This document shows positions 1 through 8,687 of a stretch of DNA of 64,000 nucleotides, one piece after another. Below the pieces are notes generated by a model. It saw only the letters and a program-made list of their open reading frames with translations. It had not been told where the DNA came from and made no database searches. Numbering within the stretch: the stretch's first letter is position 1; each line of letters begins with the position of its first letter. The position numbers and the translations under genes are program-made. Origin of the DNA: Halopiger goleimassiliensis (lineage in GTDB: Archaea > Halobacteriota > Halobacteria > Halobacteriales > Natrialbaceae); assembly GCF_000455345.1 (NCBI RefSeq), contig NZ_HG315690.1, forward strand, positions 881,742-945,741, given 5' to 3'.

Positions 1-382
1 GGTGCGGAGCCACTAGGCGATCGGCCGGATCAGTCTCGACGACGAGGTGTCGAAGTATTCACCCCAATAGAGACAGGAAGAATAAGTGAGAATCATAGTT
101 CGTTGGAGAGGTTTTCCCTTCCGAAGACGCCCTGTCCGTTTCGGGTGAAGTTCGCTCGTCCCGTTCGTTTCCAAACGTCCCCGAATACGGCCGGTACAGT
201 AGGAATCACGCAGGTAATGGGTAATGATTGATGGGGTCGACATCGATCCACACGCAGAAACGAATCTTAGTAATAAATACCACTATGTATATCTATACAT
301 TATCAGTTCTGTTTGGTTATCCATCAGTAAGTATACTCTGGACAACACTATGTGGGAGAAGTCGAATACGTCCAGATAGCAA
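1..382. other. Gene-free stretch, AT-rich at its right end
   Basis: No open frame here has the acidic, GC-rich codon pattern of the neighbouring genes. The part from about 240 to 350 is markedly AT-rich compared with its surroundings and probably holds the promoter of the phosphodiesterase gene that starts at 383. I cannot point to one convincing TATA box. The gene to the left of the window is not visible. Confidence 0.5.
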
Positions 383-1252
383 ATGCGCGAACAGAACGGG
401 CGCGGTACCCACCGGACGGACCGAACGAGGGGAATCGACTCGGCGTCGGATTCGCGGACCCGGTCGGTCGATCGGCTCTCACGACGGTCGACGCTGATGC
501 ACCTATCCGCTGCCGTCGGCCTCAGCACCGGATTCAGCGGCTGTCTCGGACGAACGGTCGCCAGGGAAACGGAACTGCCGATCCAGGCCCATCGCTGCTT
601 CGGCAGCGTCTATCCCGAGAACACCGTTCGCGCGGCGGTTCTCGCGGCCGAAGTGGCCGATCAGATCGAGTTCGACGTCCGACGCTGTGGCTCGGGCGAA
701 ATCGTCGTCTTCCACGACGAGCGGGTCGATAGACTGACCGACGAAACCGGCCCCGTCTCGGAGTTCGACGCCCAGGAACTACGGAGGCTACACGTCGCCG
801 ACAGCGACGAGCGGATTCCACTGCTCTCCGAGATGCTCGAGGCGATCCCCGGGGAGTGTACGGCCAATATCGAACTCAAGGAACCCGGCCTCGCGGCCGA
901 TGCGATTCGGAAGGGGCGGGCCGCCGATCCGGATATCGTGATCTCCTCGCTCGAGCCCGACCTGCTCCGGGAAGCCGAGAACGCTCCCGGGCGGGACGAC
1001 GTCGAGACCGCGCTCGTCGGCGTCGGCACGGTCGGCGACAGCTACGCCGAGGGGATCGCGACGGCGGCCGCGATCGGCTGTGATCGGGTCCACCTGTCGG
1101 CCGAACTCGTCGCGAACACCGACGCGGTATCGCTCGCCCACCGTGAGGGGCTGTGGGTCAACAGCGCGACGCTCCGAACCTCGCGGGGGGTGGATCGAAT
1201 GCGACAGACGCCGGTCGACGGTCTGAGCGGCGATCGACCCGACATCTTCTGA
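383..1252 (+). CDS. Glycerophosphodiester phosphodiesterase, Tat lipoprotein
   Basis: Likely hydrolyses glycerophosphodiesters outside the membrane to sn-glycerol-3-phosphate and an alcohol, supplying the Ugp transporter encoded next door. Seen: twin arginines at residues 34-35 (SRRSTLM), a hydrophobic stretch and a lipobox ending at Cys54, so it is probably exported folded and lipid-anchored. The GDPD core follows: AHR at 69-71, PENT at 78-81, an acidic IEFDV at 95-99, HD at 111-112, and a later NIELK. Length 289 aa suits the family plus a signal. Odd: the Gly of the usual HRG motif is Cys72, and the TKDG-like segment is replaced by CGSGE. The gene converges on the lipoprotein gene ending at 1295. 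Start ATG at 383 keeps the whole Tat region; later starts would break it. Confidence 0.85.
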   Translation: MREQNGRGTHRTDRTRGIDSASDSRTRSVDRLSRRSTLMHLSAAVGLSTGFSGCLGRTVARETELPIQAHRCFGSVYPENTVRAAVLAAEVADQIEFDVRRCGSGEIVVFHDERVDRLTDETGPVSEFDAQELRRLHVADSDERIPLLSEMLEAIPGECTANIELKEPGLAADAIRKGRAADPDIVISSLEPDLLREAENAPGRDDVETALVGVGTVGDSYAEGIATAAAIGCDRVHLSAELVANTDAVSLAHREGLWVNSATLRTSRGVDRMRQTPVDGLSGDRPDIF

Positions 1253-1294
1253 CCACGGAGGTGAGCGGCCTCGAGCGCGGCGACGTCGAACCGC

Positions 1295-2713
1295 TCACGC
1301 CCGGTCCAGATCGAGCGTCCAGGAGCCGGCTTTCGCCCAGCCGTCCTGCTGACGGATCCGGAGCCGGTTGATGGTCGCGTCCTCGCTTCGTATCGTGTCG
1401 ACCTCGGTCCAGGAGCGACCGTGGGATCGCGAGACGAACCCGGAGACGGTGTCCTCCGTGATCGACCAGCCGAACTTGATCCAGCCCCTCCGGCGCTCGA
1501 TCCCGGTCTCGTGCCACTCGGTGCCGTCGTACCAGCAGTAGCGGTCCCCGTCAGCGGTCGCCGCCTCGTTGCGCCCGATGGCGAACTCGTCGTTCGTATT
1601 AGTGACGACGCCGAGGGAGATCTCCGCGCTGGCGCTGCCGCTGTCGAAGAACCAGACGTCGATCCAGCCGACCTTCCGCTCGCCGCTGCCGCGGGTCAGT
1701 TCCATCGTCTCGACGCCCGAGGTGTCGAGTACGATCGCGCCGTTGCCGCCGATCGAGCCGTCGGAGGCGTCCCACCGGCTGAACGAGGCGTTGCGGTGGA
1801 CCCCGTACCGCTCCGTGCCGCGGTAGATGGTGCCGAGCCCGCCGCGGTCGACGAGGTACCAGACGCCCCGCTCCTGATCGTAGACGAGTTGCTCGAGGAC
1901 GTCGCCGTCCGCGAACTCGTAGGCCCACTCGACGTCGTGGGCGACGAGTTCGTGGCCGTCGGCGAGGCGATCGGCGTACGGGAGTCTGGATTTGACGATC
2001 CAGGCGTGGGTGGTCGTGTACAGCCAGCTGTCGTGCCAGGCCATCGTCTGGGGATTCGTCCAGAGGCCGTTTCGAAGTTCGCGGTCGACGTTTCCGGCCG
2101 TCGTGCCGTCCTCGAGCGTGTCCTCGAGGTCGACGAGCCAGGCCCTGTCGCCGCGCCACTCGTTGAACAGGAGTTTCCGGGTGCCGTCGGTCGTCGGCAC
2201 GATCGTTCGCCAGGTGCCGGTCACCGGGTCCGCCTGGTCGAACTCGTCGACGAGTTCCAACTCCTCCCAGTCGACGACGTACGTTTTCATCGTCGAGGAG
2301 TCGGACACCCAGAGGTTCCCGTCGACCCAGGCCATGGTGTTGGTGTGGTCGATCCGCAGGTCGTCGAACGTGAACTCGCGTCCGGTGGGCGTTCCGTCGG
2401 TTTCGTACTCCCGGATCGTCGCCGGCCCGTCGCGCTCGCCGGTGTAGAGGTTGCCGTCGTGGTACGCGAGGCCTTCCGGCGTGTAGTCGCCGTCGATCTC
2501 GACGAGCGGTTCGAAGTCGATACCGAGACCGTCGGGACCGATCCGAACGGTCGACCTCGCGTCGTCGGTGGGGGGTGCGTGCATCGATGTGGACTCCGAT
2601 CGCCGTTCGGTGGGTTCGGCGTTCGCGTCCGTGAAACAGCCGGCGAGAGCCGCTCCCAGAACGGCGGTACTGCCGCGAAGAACGCGTCGTCTCGTCGCAG
2701 GTCGGTCCGTCAT
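1295..2713 (-). CDS. Tat lipoprotein of unknown function, propeller-like
   Basis: A 472-aa secreted lipoprotein. Seen: RRRVLRG twin-arginine motif at residues 8-14, hydrophobic stretch, lipobox LAGC with the Cys near residue 25, then a Ser/Thr/Glu-rich linker. The mature part has repeated W/Y-G-N-L strand patterns (EGLAYHDGNLYTGE, MAWVDGNLWVSD, MAWHDSWLYTT) that suggest a beta-propeller. A C-terminal section rich in W, G and V (VSGFVSRSHGRSWTEV) looks like a jelly-roll of the laminin-G/concanavalin type. The start codon follows the stop of the ABC ATPase gene with no gap, so the two are co-transcribed and probably coupled. The context suggests a surface role in capturing or cleaving a glycerophosphate-containing ligand, but this is inference. 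No catalytic motif was recognised. Confidence 0.75.
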   Translation of the reverse strand: MTDRPATRRRVLRGSTAVLGAALAGCFTDANAEPTERRSESTSMHAPPTDDARSTVRIGPDGLGIDFEPLVEIDGDYTPEGLAYHDGNLYTGERDGPATIREYETDGTPTGREFTFDDLRIDHTNTMAWVDGNLWVSDSSTMKTYVVDWEELELVDEFDQADPVTGTWRTIVPTTDGTRKLLFNEWRGDRAWLVDLEDTLEDGTTAGNVDRELRNGLWTNPQTMAWHDSWLYTTTHAWIVKSRLPYADRLADGHELVAHDVEWAYEFADGDVLEQLVYDQERGVWYLVDRGGLGTIYRGTERYGVHRNASFSRWDASDGSIGGNGAIVLDTSGVETMELTRGSGERKVGWIDVWFFDSGSASAEISLGVVTNTNDEFAIGRNEAATADGDRYCWYDGTEWHETGIERRRGWIKFGWSITEDTVSGFVSRSHGRSWTEVDTIRSEDATINRLRIRQQDGWAKAGSWTLDLDRA

Positions 2714-3874
2714 CTATGGTTGCGGTCGAACGGGGTCGCTCGAGGCCGTCTCCGGCTCCGACGCGGCGGGATCCGAGTGGTAGAGCGCCTCACCGGTCTC
2801 CGGATCGTAGAGGTGGATGCGCTCCCGGTCGACGGTCAGCGACACGCGGTCGTCCGGTTCGATCGACCGCCGCGGGTCGGTCAGGAACCGGAGTTGCTGC
2901 GAACCCGTGGTTCCGTAAACGAGCAGCGAGTCGCCGAGCGACTCGTGCATCGTGACCGTAACCTCGAGCGGGGCGTCCGCTCCCGGGTCGTCGTCCGCGA
3001 GCGAGAGGTCCTCGGGTCGGATTCCGACGTCGACCGGTCTCGAGTCCGCCGGCGACGGGGGCTCCGGATCGCCCGGGAGGTCGATCTCGTCGTCGTCGAC
3101 GAGCAGGCGGCTGCGCCCGCCGGCGGTCGAGAGCGACGCCCGGAACACGTTCATGCGCGGGCTTCCGATGAACTCCGCGACGAACCGGTTCTCCGGGTAG
3201 TCGTAGACCTGCTGGGGATCGTCGATCTGCTGGATGCGACCGTCGTTGAGAACGGCGATCCGGTCGCCGAGCGTCATCGCTTCCGTCTGATCGTGGGTGA
3301 CGTAGACGGTGGTGACCCCCAGTTCGCGGTGGAGGTCGAGCAACTCGGTCCGCATCTGATCCCGGAGTTTCGCGTCGAGGTTCGACAGCGGTTCGTCGAG
3401 CAGGAACACCTCCGGATCCCGGAGGAGCGCCCGCCCCATCGCGACGCGTTGCTTCTCGCCCCCGGAGAGTTCCGCCGGTTTGCGATCGAGGAGGTCCGCG
3501 ATGCCCAGCATCTCCGCGACCTCCCGCACGCGGGCGTCGAGTTCCTCGCCCTCGAGGTCGGAACCGCTCGAGCCGAGGCCGAAGGTCATGTTGCGGCGCG
3601 CGGTCATGTGTGGATACAGCGCGTAGTTCTGAAACACCATCGCGACGTCCCGGTCCGCCGGGTCGAGGTCGGTGACGTCCTCGTCGTCGAGGACGACCGA
3701 TCCCGCCGTGGCCGACTCCAGTCCGGCGATCGTCCGCAACAGCGTGCTCTTCCCGCAACCGCTCGGGCCGACCAGGACGACGAACTCGCCGTTCTCGACG
3801 TCCAGCTCGACGCCGTCGATGGCCGTTACGTCGTCGAACCGCTTCGTCACGTTCCGCAGTGAGATGCTACTCAT
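2714..3874 (-). CDS. ugpC: ABC transporter ATPase, UgpC/MalK type
   Basis: ATP-hydrolysing subunit that powers import, acting at the cytoplasmic membrane with the two permeases encoded at 5505-7295. Seen: Walker A GPSGCGKST at residues 36-44, Q-loop Q82, signature LSGGE at 136-140, Walker B FLLDE at 157-161, H-loop H194, then a C-terminal MalK-like regulatory/TOBE region from about 240 to 370. The 386-aa length is typical of the carbohydrate (CUT1) ATPases. The UgpC assignment rests on the UgpB-like binding protein and the adjacent phosphodiesterase; a sugar substrate cannot be excluded from this subunit alone. It is transcribed away from the binding-protein gene and heads an operon with the downstream Tat lipoprotein. 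The 184-nt gap at 3875-4058 must hold both promoters. Confidence 0.9.
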   Translation of the reverse strand: MSSISLRNVTKRFDDVTAIDGVELDVENGEFVVLVGPSGCGKSTLLRTIAGLESATAGSVVLDDEDVTDLDPADRDVAMVFQNYALYPHMTARRNMTFGLGSSGSDLEGEELDARVREVAEMLGIADLLDRKPAELSGGEKQRVAMGRALLRDPEVFLLDEPLSNLDAKLRDQMRTELLDLHRELGVTTVYVTHDQTEAMTLGDRIAVLNDGRIQQIDDPQQVYDYPENRFVAEFIGSPRMNVFRASLSTAGGRSRLLVDDDEIDLPGDPEPPSPADSRPVDVGIRPEDLSLADDDPGADAPLEVTVTMHESLGDSLLVYGTTGSQQLRFLTDPRRSIEPDDRVSLTVDRERIHLYDPETGEALYHSDPAASEPETASSDPVRPQP

Positions 3875-4012
3875 GGTGGATCGAGCCTCGGAATGCTGGC
3901 GAAATCACAGTTGAGGGGAGGCCAACGCAGATGGATAAAATTTTCGTACGGTTTGGGATGTGTTTTTCATTGGCATACGGATCAGACACGACGAACTAGT
4001 ACCGACATTGAA

Positions 4013-4027
4013 AAATCATATAAAGAT
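4013..4027 (+). promoter_or_regulatory. TATA box of the ugpB operon
   Basis: An AT-rich core (aaatcatataaag) lies about 38 nt before the ATG at 4059, in the divergent gap with ugpC. Archaeal transcription usually starts about 27 nt after the centre of the TATA box, which would give a leader of roughly 10-12 nt. Confidence 0.5.
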
Positions 4028-4058
4028 ACTACAGAGCCTGATCGAAATCCGCACTCGC

Positions 4059-5483
4059 ATGTCTCGCAAGGGTACGCGACGCCGGTTTCTGACCGCGGGT
4101 GCAGCGACGGTCGGCGTGGCGATCGCAGGCTGTACGAGCAGCGACGACAACGGAGGCGGAAACGGCAACGGTGGTGGTACCGGTGCCGGCGGTACCGAGG
4201 TCGATCCGGAGGTAGAAGCGGCCGGCGATTACGAGGTCGACGAGGAGGTCGAAATCGACTTCCTCTACTCGATCGGCGGGGAGAAAGGCGAAGTCGTCCA
4301 GGGCATGGTCGAGGACTTCAACCAGCTGAGCGATACGATCACGGTCAACGCGGTTCACGAGGGGGGCTACGGCGACGTCTGGAACGCCACCCTGCAGGGA
4401 ATCCGTGCCGACGATCCGCCGTCGATCGCCCACCTGAACGCCGTACACACCCTCGAGGCGTGGGGGACCGGCGCGACGGTGCCGGTCGAACGCGTCCTCG
4501 GCGACCGGTTCGACGCGAACGACTTCATCGACGCCGCCGGGGACTACTACGTCATCGACGGCGAACTGCAAGGGTTGCCGTTCGCGATGTCGACCGTCGT
4601 CGCCCACTACAACGTCGACGCGTTCGAGGAGGCGGGACTCGAGACGGATCCCGAATCGGTGCCGATGGAGACGTTCGACCAGTACCGGGAGACCGCCCAG
4701 GCGCTCATGGAGAGCGACGCCACGCCTCACGGGGCGACGTGGCCGAACCACACCTGGTTCTACGAGTCGTGGTTCGCCAACCAGGGCCAGGACTTCGTGA
4801 ACAACGACAACGGGCGGGCAGCGCCCGCGACCGAGTCCCACCTCGACAGCGACGCGAGCCACCGGCTGTTCGATTGGATGACGACGATGTACGAGAACGA
4901 CGAGTACCTCCACGCGGAGGGGTGGGGTGACGCCCGCCAGGGGTTCATCAACGAGGAAGCGGCGATCCTCATCGACTCGTCGTCGAACATCGCCGAGATG
5001 AGTTCCGGGGCGGCCGAGGCCGGCTTCGAATCGCGCGTGGGCACCGTTCCGGGTTACGACGACTGGAACGGGCTGGTCATCGGCGGCGGCTCCCTGTTCG
5101 TCCCGACCGGCGTCGAGGGGACGGAACTCGAGGCGACGGCCGAGTTCCTCCTGTGGATGGCCGAACCCGAACAGCAGGCGCACTTCCACTCGAACACGGG
5201 CTACTACCCGACGAGTCACGAGGCGGTCTCGATCCTCGAGGACGACGGCTTCTACGAGGAGAACCCCGGCTTCCATCGCGCCTACCTACAACTCGACCAG
5301 TCCGAGGAGAGCACGGCGACGGCGGGGGCGCTCATGATGAACCACGGCGAGGTGCGCGACGAAGTGACCGACGGCGTAACGCGGATGCTCCAGGGCGATC
5401 CCGTCGACGAGGCCCTCGAGCAGACGAAAGCCGACGTCGACGAGATCATCGCGGCGGCGGCCGAGGACGACCCGCGGGCCTGA
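4059..5483 (+). CDS. ugpB: Glycerol-3-phosphate type solute-binding lipoprotein
   Basis: Extracellular receptor of the ABC importer, 474 aa. I start at ATG 4059, not at an in-frame ATG 99 nt upstream, because this puts a clean Tat signal (GTRRRFLTAG) and lipobox AGC at the N-terminus and places the TATA box correctly. After the Cys comes a Gly/Asn-rich linker of about 25 residues, then a family 1 periplasmic-binding fold. The segment HSNTGYYPTS near the C-terminus resembles the substrate-contacting region of UgpB proteins, and this is the main reason for the G3P call. It is followed 21 nt later by the first permease gene. The acidic surface is typical of halophile proteins. Confidence 0.85.
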   Translation: MSRKGTRRRFLTAGAATVGVAIAGCTSSDDNGGGNGNGGGTGAGGTEVDPEVEAAGDYEVDEEVEIDFLYSIGGEKGEVVQGMVEDFNQLSDTITVNAVHEGGYGDVWNATLQGIRADDPPSIAHLNAVHTLEAWGTGATVPVERVLGDRFDANDFIDAAGDYYVIDGELQGLPFAMSTVVAHYNVDAFEEAGLETDPESVPMETFDQYRETAQALMESDATPHGATWPNHTWFYESWFANQGQDFVNNDNGRAAPATESHLDSDASHRLFDWMTTMYENDEYLHAEGWGDARQGFINEEAAILIDSSSNIAEMSSGAAEAGFESRVGTVPGYDDWNGLVIGGGSLFVPTGVEGTELEATAEFLLWMAEPEQQAHFHSNTGYYPTSHEAVSILEDDGFYEENPGFHRAYLQLDQSEESTATAGALMMNHGEVRDEVTDGVTRMLQGDPVDEALEQTKADVDEIIAAAAEDDPRA

Positions 5484-5504
5484 TTCGGGCGGAGAGTCAC
5501 ACCA

Positions 5505-6407
5505 ATGTCCGAAACCGATTCTCGGCTGCGAATCTTCGATAGTACCTGGCAAGCGCTGCTGTTGCTGTTGCCGACGCTGTCGTTCCTGCTGGCCTTCCTC
5601 TACTGGCCGTTCGCGGAGACGATCTGGCTGAGCCTCCACGAGACGACGCTCATCGGCGAGGAGGTCTGGGTCGGCCTGGAACACTACGTCGACCTGGCGA
5701 CCTCCGCGGACTACCGCTGGAGCGTGTTCGTCACGGTCGCGTTCGCGGCGCTGACGGTGTCGATCTCGATGCTGATCGCGCTGGTGATCTCGTTTCTCAT
5801 CTACGAGGTCGACCGCTGGAGCGGTGCCTATCTCGTCGCCGCGATCTGGCCGTACGCGCTCCCGCTGTCGGTCGCGGCGGTGATCCTCGAGTTGATCGTC
5901 CACCCCGAACTCGGCATCGTGACCTACGCGATCCAGGAGACGCTCGGCCTCGAGTTCAACTGGTACCTCGACGGCCGACTCGCCTTCCTCGTGATCACGC
6001 TCGCCGCCATCTGGCAGGGGCTTGGCTACAGCATCATCTTCATCACCGCCGCGCTGGGACAGCTCCCGTACACCATCACCGAAGCCGCGGAACTGGACGG
6101 CGTGAGCAAGTTCGACCGCCTGTTCCGGATCTACGTGCCGCTCATCTCGCCGACGCTCGTGTTCCTGCTCGTCGTTCGGAGCGTGAGCGGCTTCTTCGGC
6201 GGGTTCGCGCTCGTCGACCTGATGACCGACGGCGGCCCCGGCGACGCGACGAACATCCTGATCTACAACCTCTACATCGACGCCTTCGAGTACAGCGAGT
6301 TCGGCTACGCCGCGGCACAGTCCGTGATCCTGTTCGGCTTCGTCGCCATCCTGATGGTGATCCAGCTGCGCGTCTCCGAGAAGTACGCCTACTACGGAGG
6401 TGCCTGA
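5505..6407 (+). CDS. ugpA: ABC transporter permease, UgpA type
   Basis: One of the two membrane channel subunits of the importer. Its 300 residues show about six hydrophobic helices. The cytoplasmic EAA loop (ITEAAELDGVSKFDRLF, starting near residue 191) docks to the ATPase. The N-terminus (WQALLLLLPTLSFLLAFLYWPF) is typical of MalF/UgpA proteins without a large extracytoplasmic insert. The gene sits between the binding protein and the second permease, with 3 nt before the latter, so the three form an operon. Confidence 0.9.
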   Translation: MSETDSRLRIFDSTWQALLLLLPTLSFLLAFLYWPFAETIWLSLHETTLIGEEVWVGLEHYVDLATSADYRWSVFVTVAFAALTVSISMLIALVISFLIYEVDRWSGAYLVAAIWPYALPLSVAAVILELIVHPELGIVTYAIQETLGLEFNWYLDGRLAFLVITLAAIWQGLGYSIIFITAALGQLPYTITEAAELDGVSKFDRLFRIYVPLISPTLVFLLVVRSVSGFFGGFALVDLMTDGGPGDATNILIYNLYIDAFEYSEFGYAAAQSVILFGFVAILMVIQLRVSEKYAYYGGA

Positions 6408-6410
6408 ACC

Positions 6411-7295
6411 GTGTCGACGATTGGCGGCCGGTTCCGGACGCGCCTTCGGAACGCCCTGGAGCGGGGCAGATCCGTCGGCGTCGACCTCGAGCAGTTCGGC
6501 ATCCACGCCGTGCTGGTGGGGATCATCGTCGTGTTGACGATCCCGATCGGGCTGGCGTTTCTCTTCAGCACCCAGACCGCCGTCGAGGTCTACGAGATCC
6601 TGCACCTCGCGCCCGGCGGATCGCTGCTCGAGAACTACCTGACCGTCTGGACCGAGTACAACTTCGGCACGTACATGCGGAACTCGCTGGTCATGACGGT
6701 CGTGATCATCGCGGGGAAGCTGTCGTTCTCGTTGCTCGCGGCGACGGCGCTCGTCTACTACGACGTCCCGTATCAGCGGTACGTCTTCTACGTCATCCTG
6801 TTCACGCTGATGCTTCCGATCCCGGTTCGGATCGTGCCGCTCTACCAGCTGCTCGTCGACGTCGGCTGGGCGAACACCTTCGCCGGGTTGACCGCGCCGT
6901 ACATCGCGAGCGCGACGGCGGTCTTCCTGTTCCGACAGCGGTTCAGGTCGATCCCGGCGTCGGTCGTCGAGACGGCGAAACTGGACGGCGTCGGCCCGAT
7001 CCGCTTCCTGGTGTACGTCCTCGTCCCGATGTCGAAGGGGATGATCGCCGGGGTCACCGTCATCATGTTCATCAGCATGTGGAACAAGTACCTCTGGCCG
7101 CTCGTCGTGATCAACGACCAGGGGAGCCAGGTCGTCCAGGTCGGCCTCCGATACATCCAGGGGGCCGCCGCCGGCGGCCTGACGCAGTGGAACCTCGTGA
7201 TGGCCGGCGCGATGATGGCGTTGCTGCCGCCGCTTGTCGTCCTGATCGTCTTCCGGAACACTCTCCTCAATACGTTCGGCGTCCAGCGGGAGTAA
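6411..7295 (+). CDS. ugpE: ABC transporter permease, UgpE type
   Basis: Second membrane subunit of the importer, 294 aa. It begins with GTG at 6411, 3 nt after the ugpA stop. About six membrane helices are visible. The EAA-like loop reads VETAKLDGVGPIRFLVY, with Thr in place of the second Ala, which is common in MalG/UgpE proteins. The first 30 residues are a basic/acidic cytoplasmic tail before the first helix. It closes the operon; the gap of about 115 nt that follows separates it from a convergent gene. Confidence 0.9.
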   Translation: MSTIGGRFRTRLRNALERGRSVGVDLEQFGIHAVLVGIIVVLTIPIGLAFLFSTQTAVEVYEILHLAPGGSLLENYLTVWTEYNFGTYMRNSLVMTVVIIAGKLSFSLLAATALVYYDVPYQRYVFYVILFTLMLPIPVRIVPLYQLLVDVGWANTFAGLTAPYIASATAVFLFRQRFRSIPASVVETAKLDGVGPIRFLVYVLVPMSKGMIAGVTVIMFISMWNKYLWPLVVINDQGSQVVQVGLRYIQGAAAGGLTQWNLVMAGAMMALLPPLVVLIVFRNTLLNTFGVQRE

Positions 7296-7410
7296 CGCCC
7301 CCCTGACCGCCTGCTATCGCTCTTCGATCTACCGACTGGTTCTTAGCAGACATCGTTCGGTTCCGGACCGACTTTCACGGGAACCGCCGCCACGGCCGAC
7401 CCCGGACCGC

Positions 7411-7968
7411 TTACGCCCGCGACGGGGACCCACTGTCGACGCTCGAGACCAGCGGGTAGAACGTACCGAGGAGGAAGCCGTAGACGAGAAGCCCGAGCAG
7501 CAGCAGTTGGTCGACGTACGGGAACGGGAGCGTACCGATGCGGAGGGCGTCGAACCAGAGCGGCATTACGACGGCGACGGTGACGATCCAGAGCACCCCG
7601 CCGTAACAGGCCCCGATCAGGGCACCTGTTCGTGGGTCGGCCGTGAGGTTCCGGTACGGGTTCCACGGCCCCTCGACGGCGATTCCGTACAGGAGGGCGA
7701 AGCCGACGCTGTGGAGCAGGTGGACGATCCAGCCGTCGATCGCTCTCGTCGCCCCGTACAGTTCGGCGAACGTCGGCATGAAGACGGCCGTCGGAAGCAT
7801 CGCCCCGAACACCACGCCCGCGATGACGCCCGACGTCGACGCCGAGAGGAGGTCGTCGACGGCCGGCAAGCCGAAGCCGACGTGCTCGAGTCGCGATCGT
7901 TCGGCGTCCTCGTCCCGCGGCGTCGATACGCCGGACTCACGCCCGAAGAGACGCTCTCTCAGTCCCAT
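7411..7968 (-). CDS. Haloarchaeal membrane protein of unknown function
   Basis: A 185-aa protein with a charged N-terminal tail of about 40 residues and then four predicted membrane helices: near residues 45-65, 80-100, 118-142 and 150-172. I recognise no enzymatic motif. The pattern (small-residue-rich helices, GALIGACYGGVLW) is common to uncharacterised haloarchaeal integral membrane proteins. The ATG at 7968 is preceded by a roughly 240-nt gap shared with the zinc-finger gene upstream on the same strand. Confidence 0.7.
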   Translation of the reverse strand: MGLRERLFGRESGVSTPRDEDAERSRLEHVGFGLPAVDDLLSASTSGVIAGVVFGAMLPTAVFMPTFAELYGATRAIDGWIVHLLHSVGFALLYGIAVEGPWNPYRNLTADPRTGALIGACYGGVLWIVTVAVVMPLWFDALRIGTLPFPYVDQLLLLGLLVYGFLLGTFYPLVSSVDSGSPSRA

Positions 7969-8210
7969 ACGACGTGTGGGACGTTCCGACGACTAATAGT
8001 TTCGCACTCGAGCGGTACTTCAGGGAAACTGATACGATACGGAGGCGAACGGACGGGGGGTGCCGCCTACAGTTACAAACATACGGGTGTAAACGGTTGG
8101 GGGCACTACATATCGCTATTGAGGCCGCCGTGCGGAACCGAGAGTGGCGTTCGTCGGACCGAATCGCACGCGAAAAACGACGACGGCGACCGCACCGCTG
8201 GAGGTCGGAG

Positions 8211-8489
8211 CTATTCAGTTTCTCGGAGCGTCTGTTGCTCGAGGAGTACGCTTCCGATGGCCTGCTTCGGATGCGCGGCGAGCAGGTGGGAGAAAACCGT
8301 GTCCCGGGCCTCGTGGGTGAATCCACAGAGCGGGCAAGCGTATTCGTCCGGTTCGCCGTCATCCGTTTCCTCCTCGAGGGGATGGTGTAGCCTCCCGGTT
8401 TCGTCGGACGCTCGGCCGTTTCCCGAGGCCTCTTCGTTCGTCTCGACGTCCGCTCCCGTCGCCGGAACCGATGCGGAATCAGGTGCCAT
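8211..8489 (-). CDS. Small C2H2 zinc-finger protein
   Basis: A 92-residue acidic protein. Its second half holds one classical C2H2 finger: C52, C55, H68 and H73, spaced CPLCGF-x12-H-x4-H. The first 45 residues are low-complexity and acidic. Single-finger proteins of this size are widespread in haloarchaea and some influence motility or biofilm formation; whether this one does is unknown. It is transcribed divergently from the metallophosphoesterase gene to the right, across a region full of dyads. Confidence 0.75.
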   Translation of the reverse strand: MAPDSASVPATGADVETNEEASGNGRASDETGRLHHPLEEETDDGEPDEYACPLCGFTHEARDTVFSHLLAAHPKQAIGSVLLEQQTLRETE

Positions 8490-8554
8490 TCGAGTACGAC
8501 CTCACCGACGCGATACAAGAGGATTACTAGGAGCGGTCCCGGGCGTCGGTGATC

Positions 8555-8564
8555 GCTACGTAGC
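8555..8564. promoter_or_regulatory. 10-bp perfect palindrome GCTACGTAGC
   Basis: A perfect palindrome in the divergent gap between the zinc-finger gene (start 8489) and the metallophosphoesterase operon. Part of it (CGCTACGT) recurs directly at about 8624-8631. It could be an operator half of a repeated binding site. There is no direct evidence of function. Confidence 0.35.
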
Positions 8565-8575
8565 AGTACTGACCG

Positions 8576-8601
8576 ATCTACACGGCGGTGGGCGTGTAGA
8601 T
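8576..8601. promoter_or_regulatory. 9-bp perfect inverted repeat, 8-nt loop
   Basis: The arms ATCTACACG (8576-8584) and CGTGTAGAT (8593-8601) flank GCGGTGGG. A shorter dyad GGCGG/CCGCC follows within 25 nt. Both lie 50-75 nt upstream of the TATA box at 8649. This could be an operator, or a hairpin in a leader transcript of the divergent zinc-finger gene. Confidence 0.4.
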
Positions 8602-8648
8602 AGCCGTGGCGGCCGCGAACCGCCGCTACGTTGGGATCGGTAGCGACA

Positions 8649-8656
8649 ATATAAAC
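8649..8656 (+). promoter_or_regulatory. TATA box before the phosphoesterase operon
   Basis: The sequence atataaac lies about 36 nt before an ATG at 8688 and 130 nt before the ATG of the phosphoesterase at 8783. The spacing fits transcription starting just before 8688. Confidence 0.45.
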
Positions 8657-8687
8657 GGTATTTAGGTCCAGGATCGTGAAGCCGTCT

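Noticed and set aside
1421-3862. Long plus-strand open frame opposite the ABC ATPase and lipoprotein genes
   Set aside because: It is the complement of well-supported genes with clear motifs. Its Val/Arg-rich translation is typical of antisense frames in GC-rich haloarchaeal DNA.
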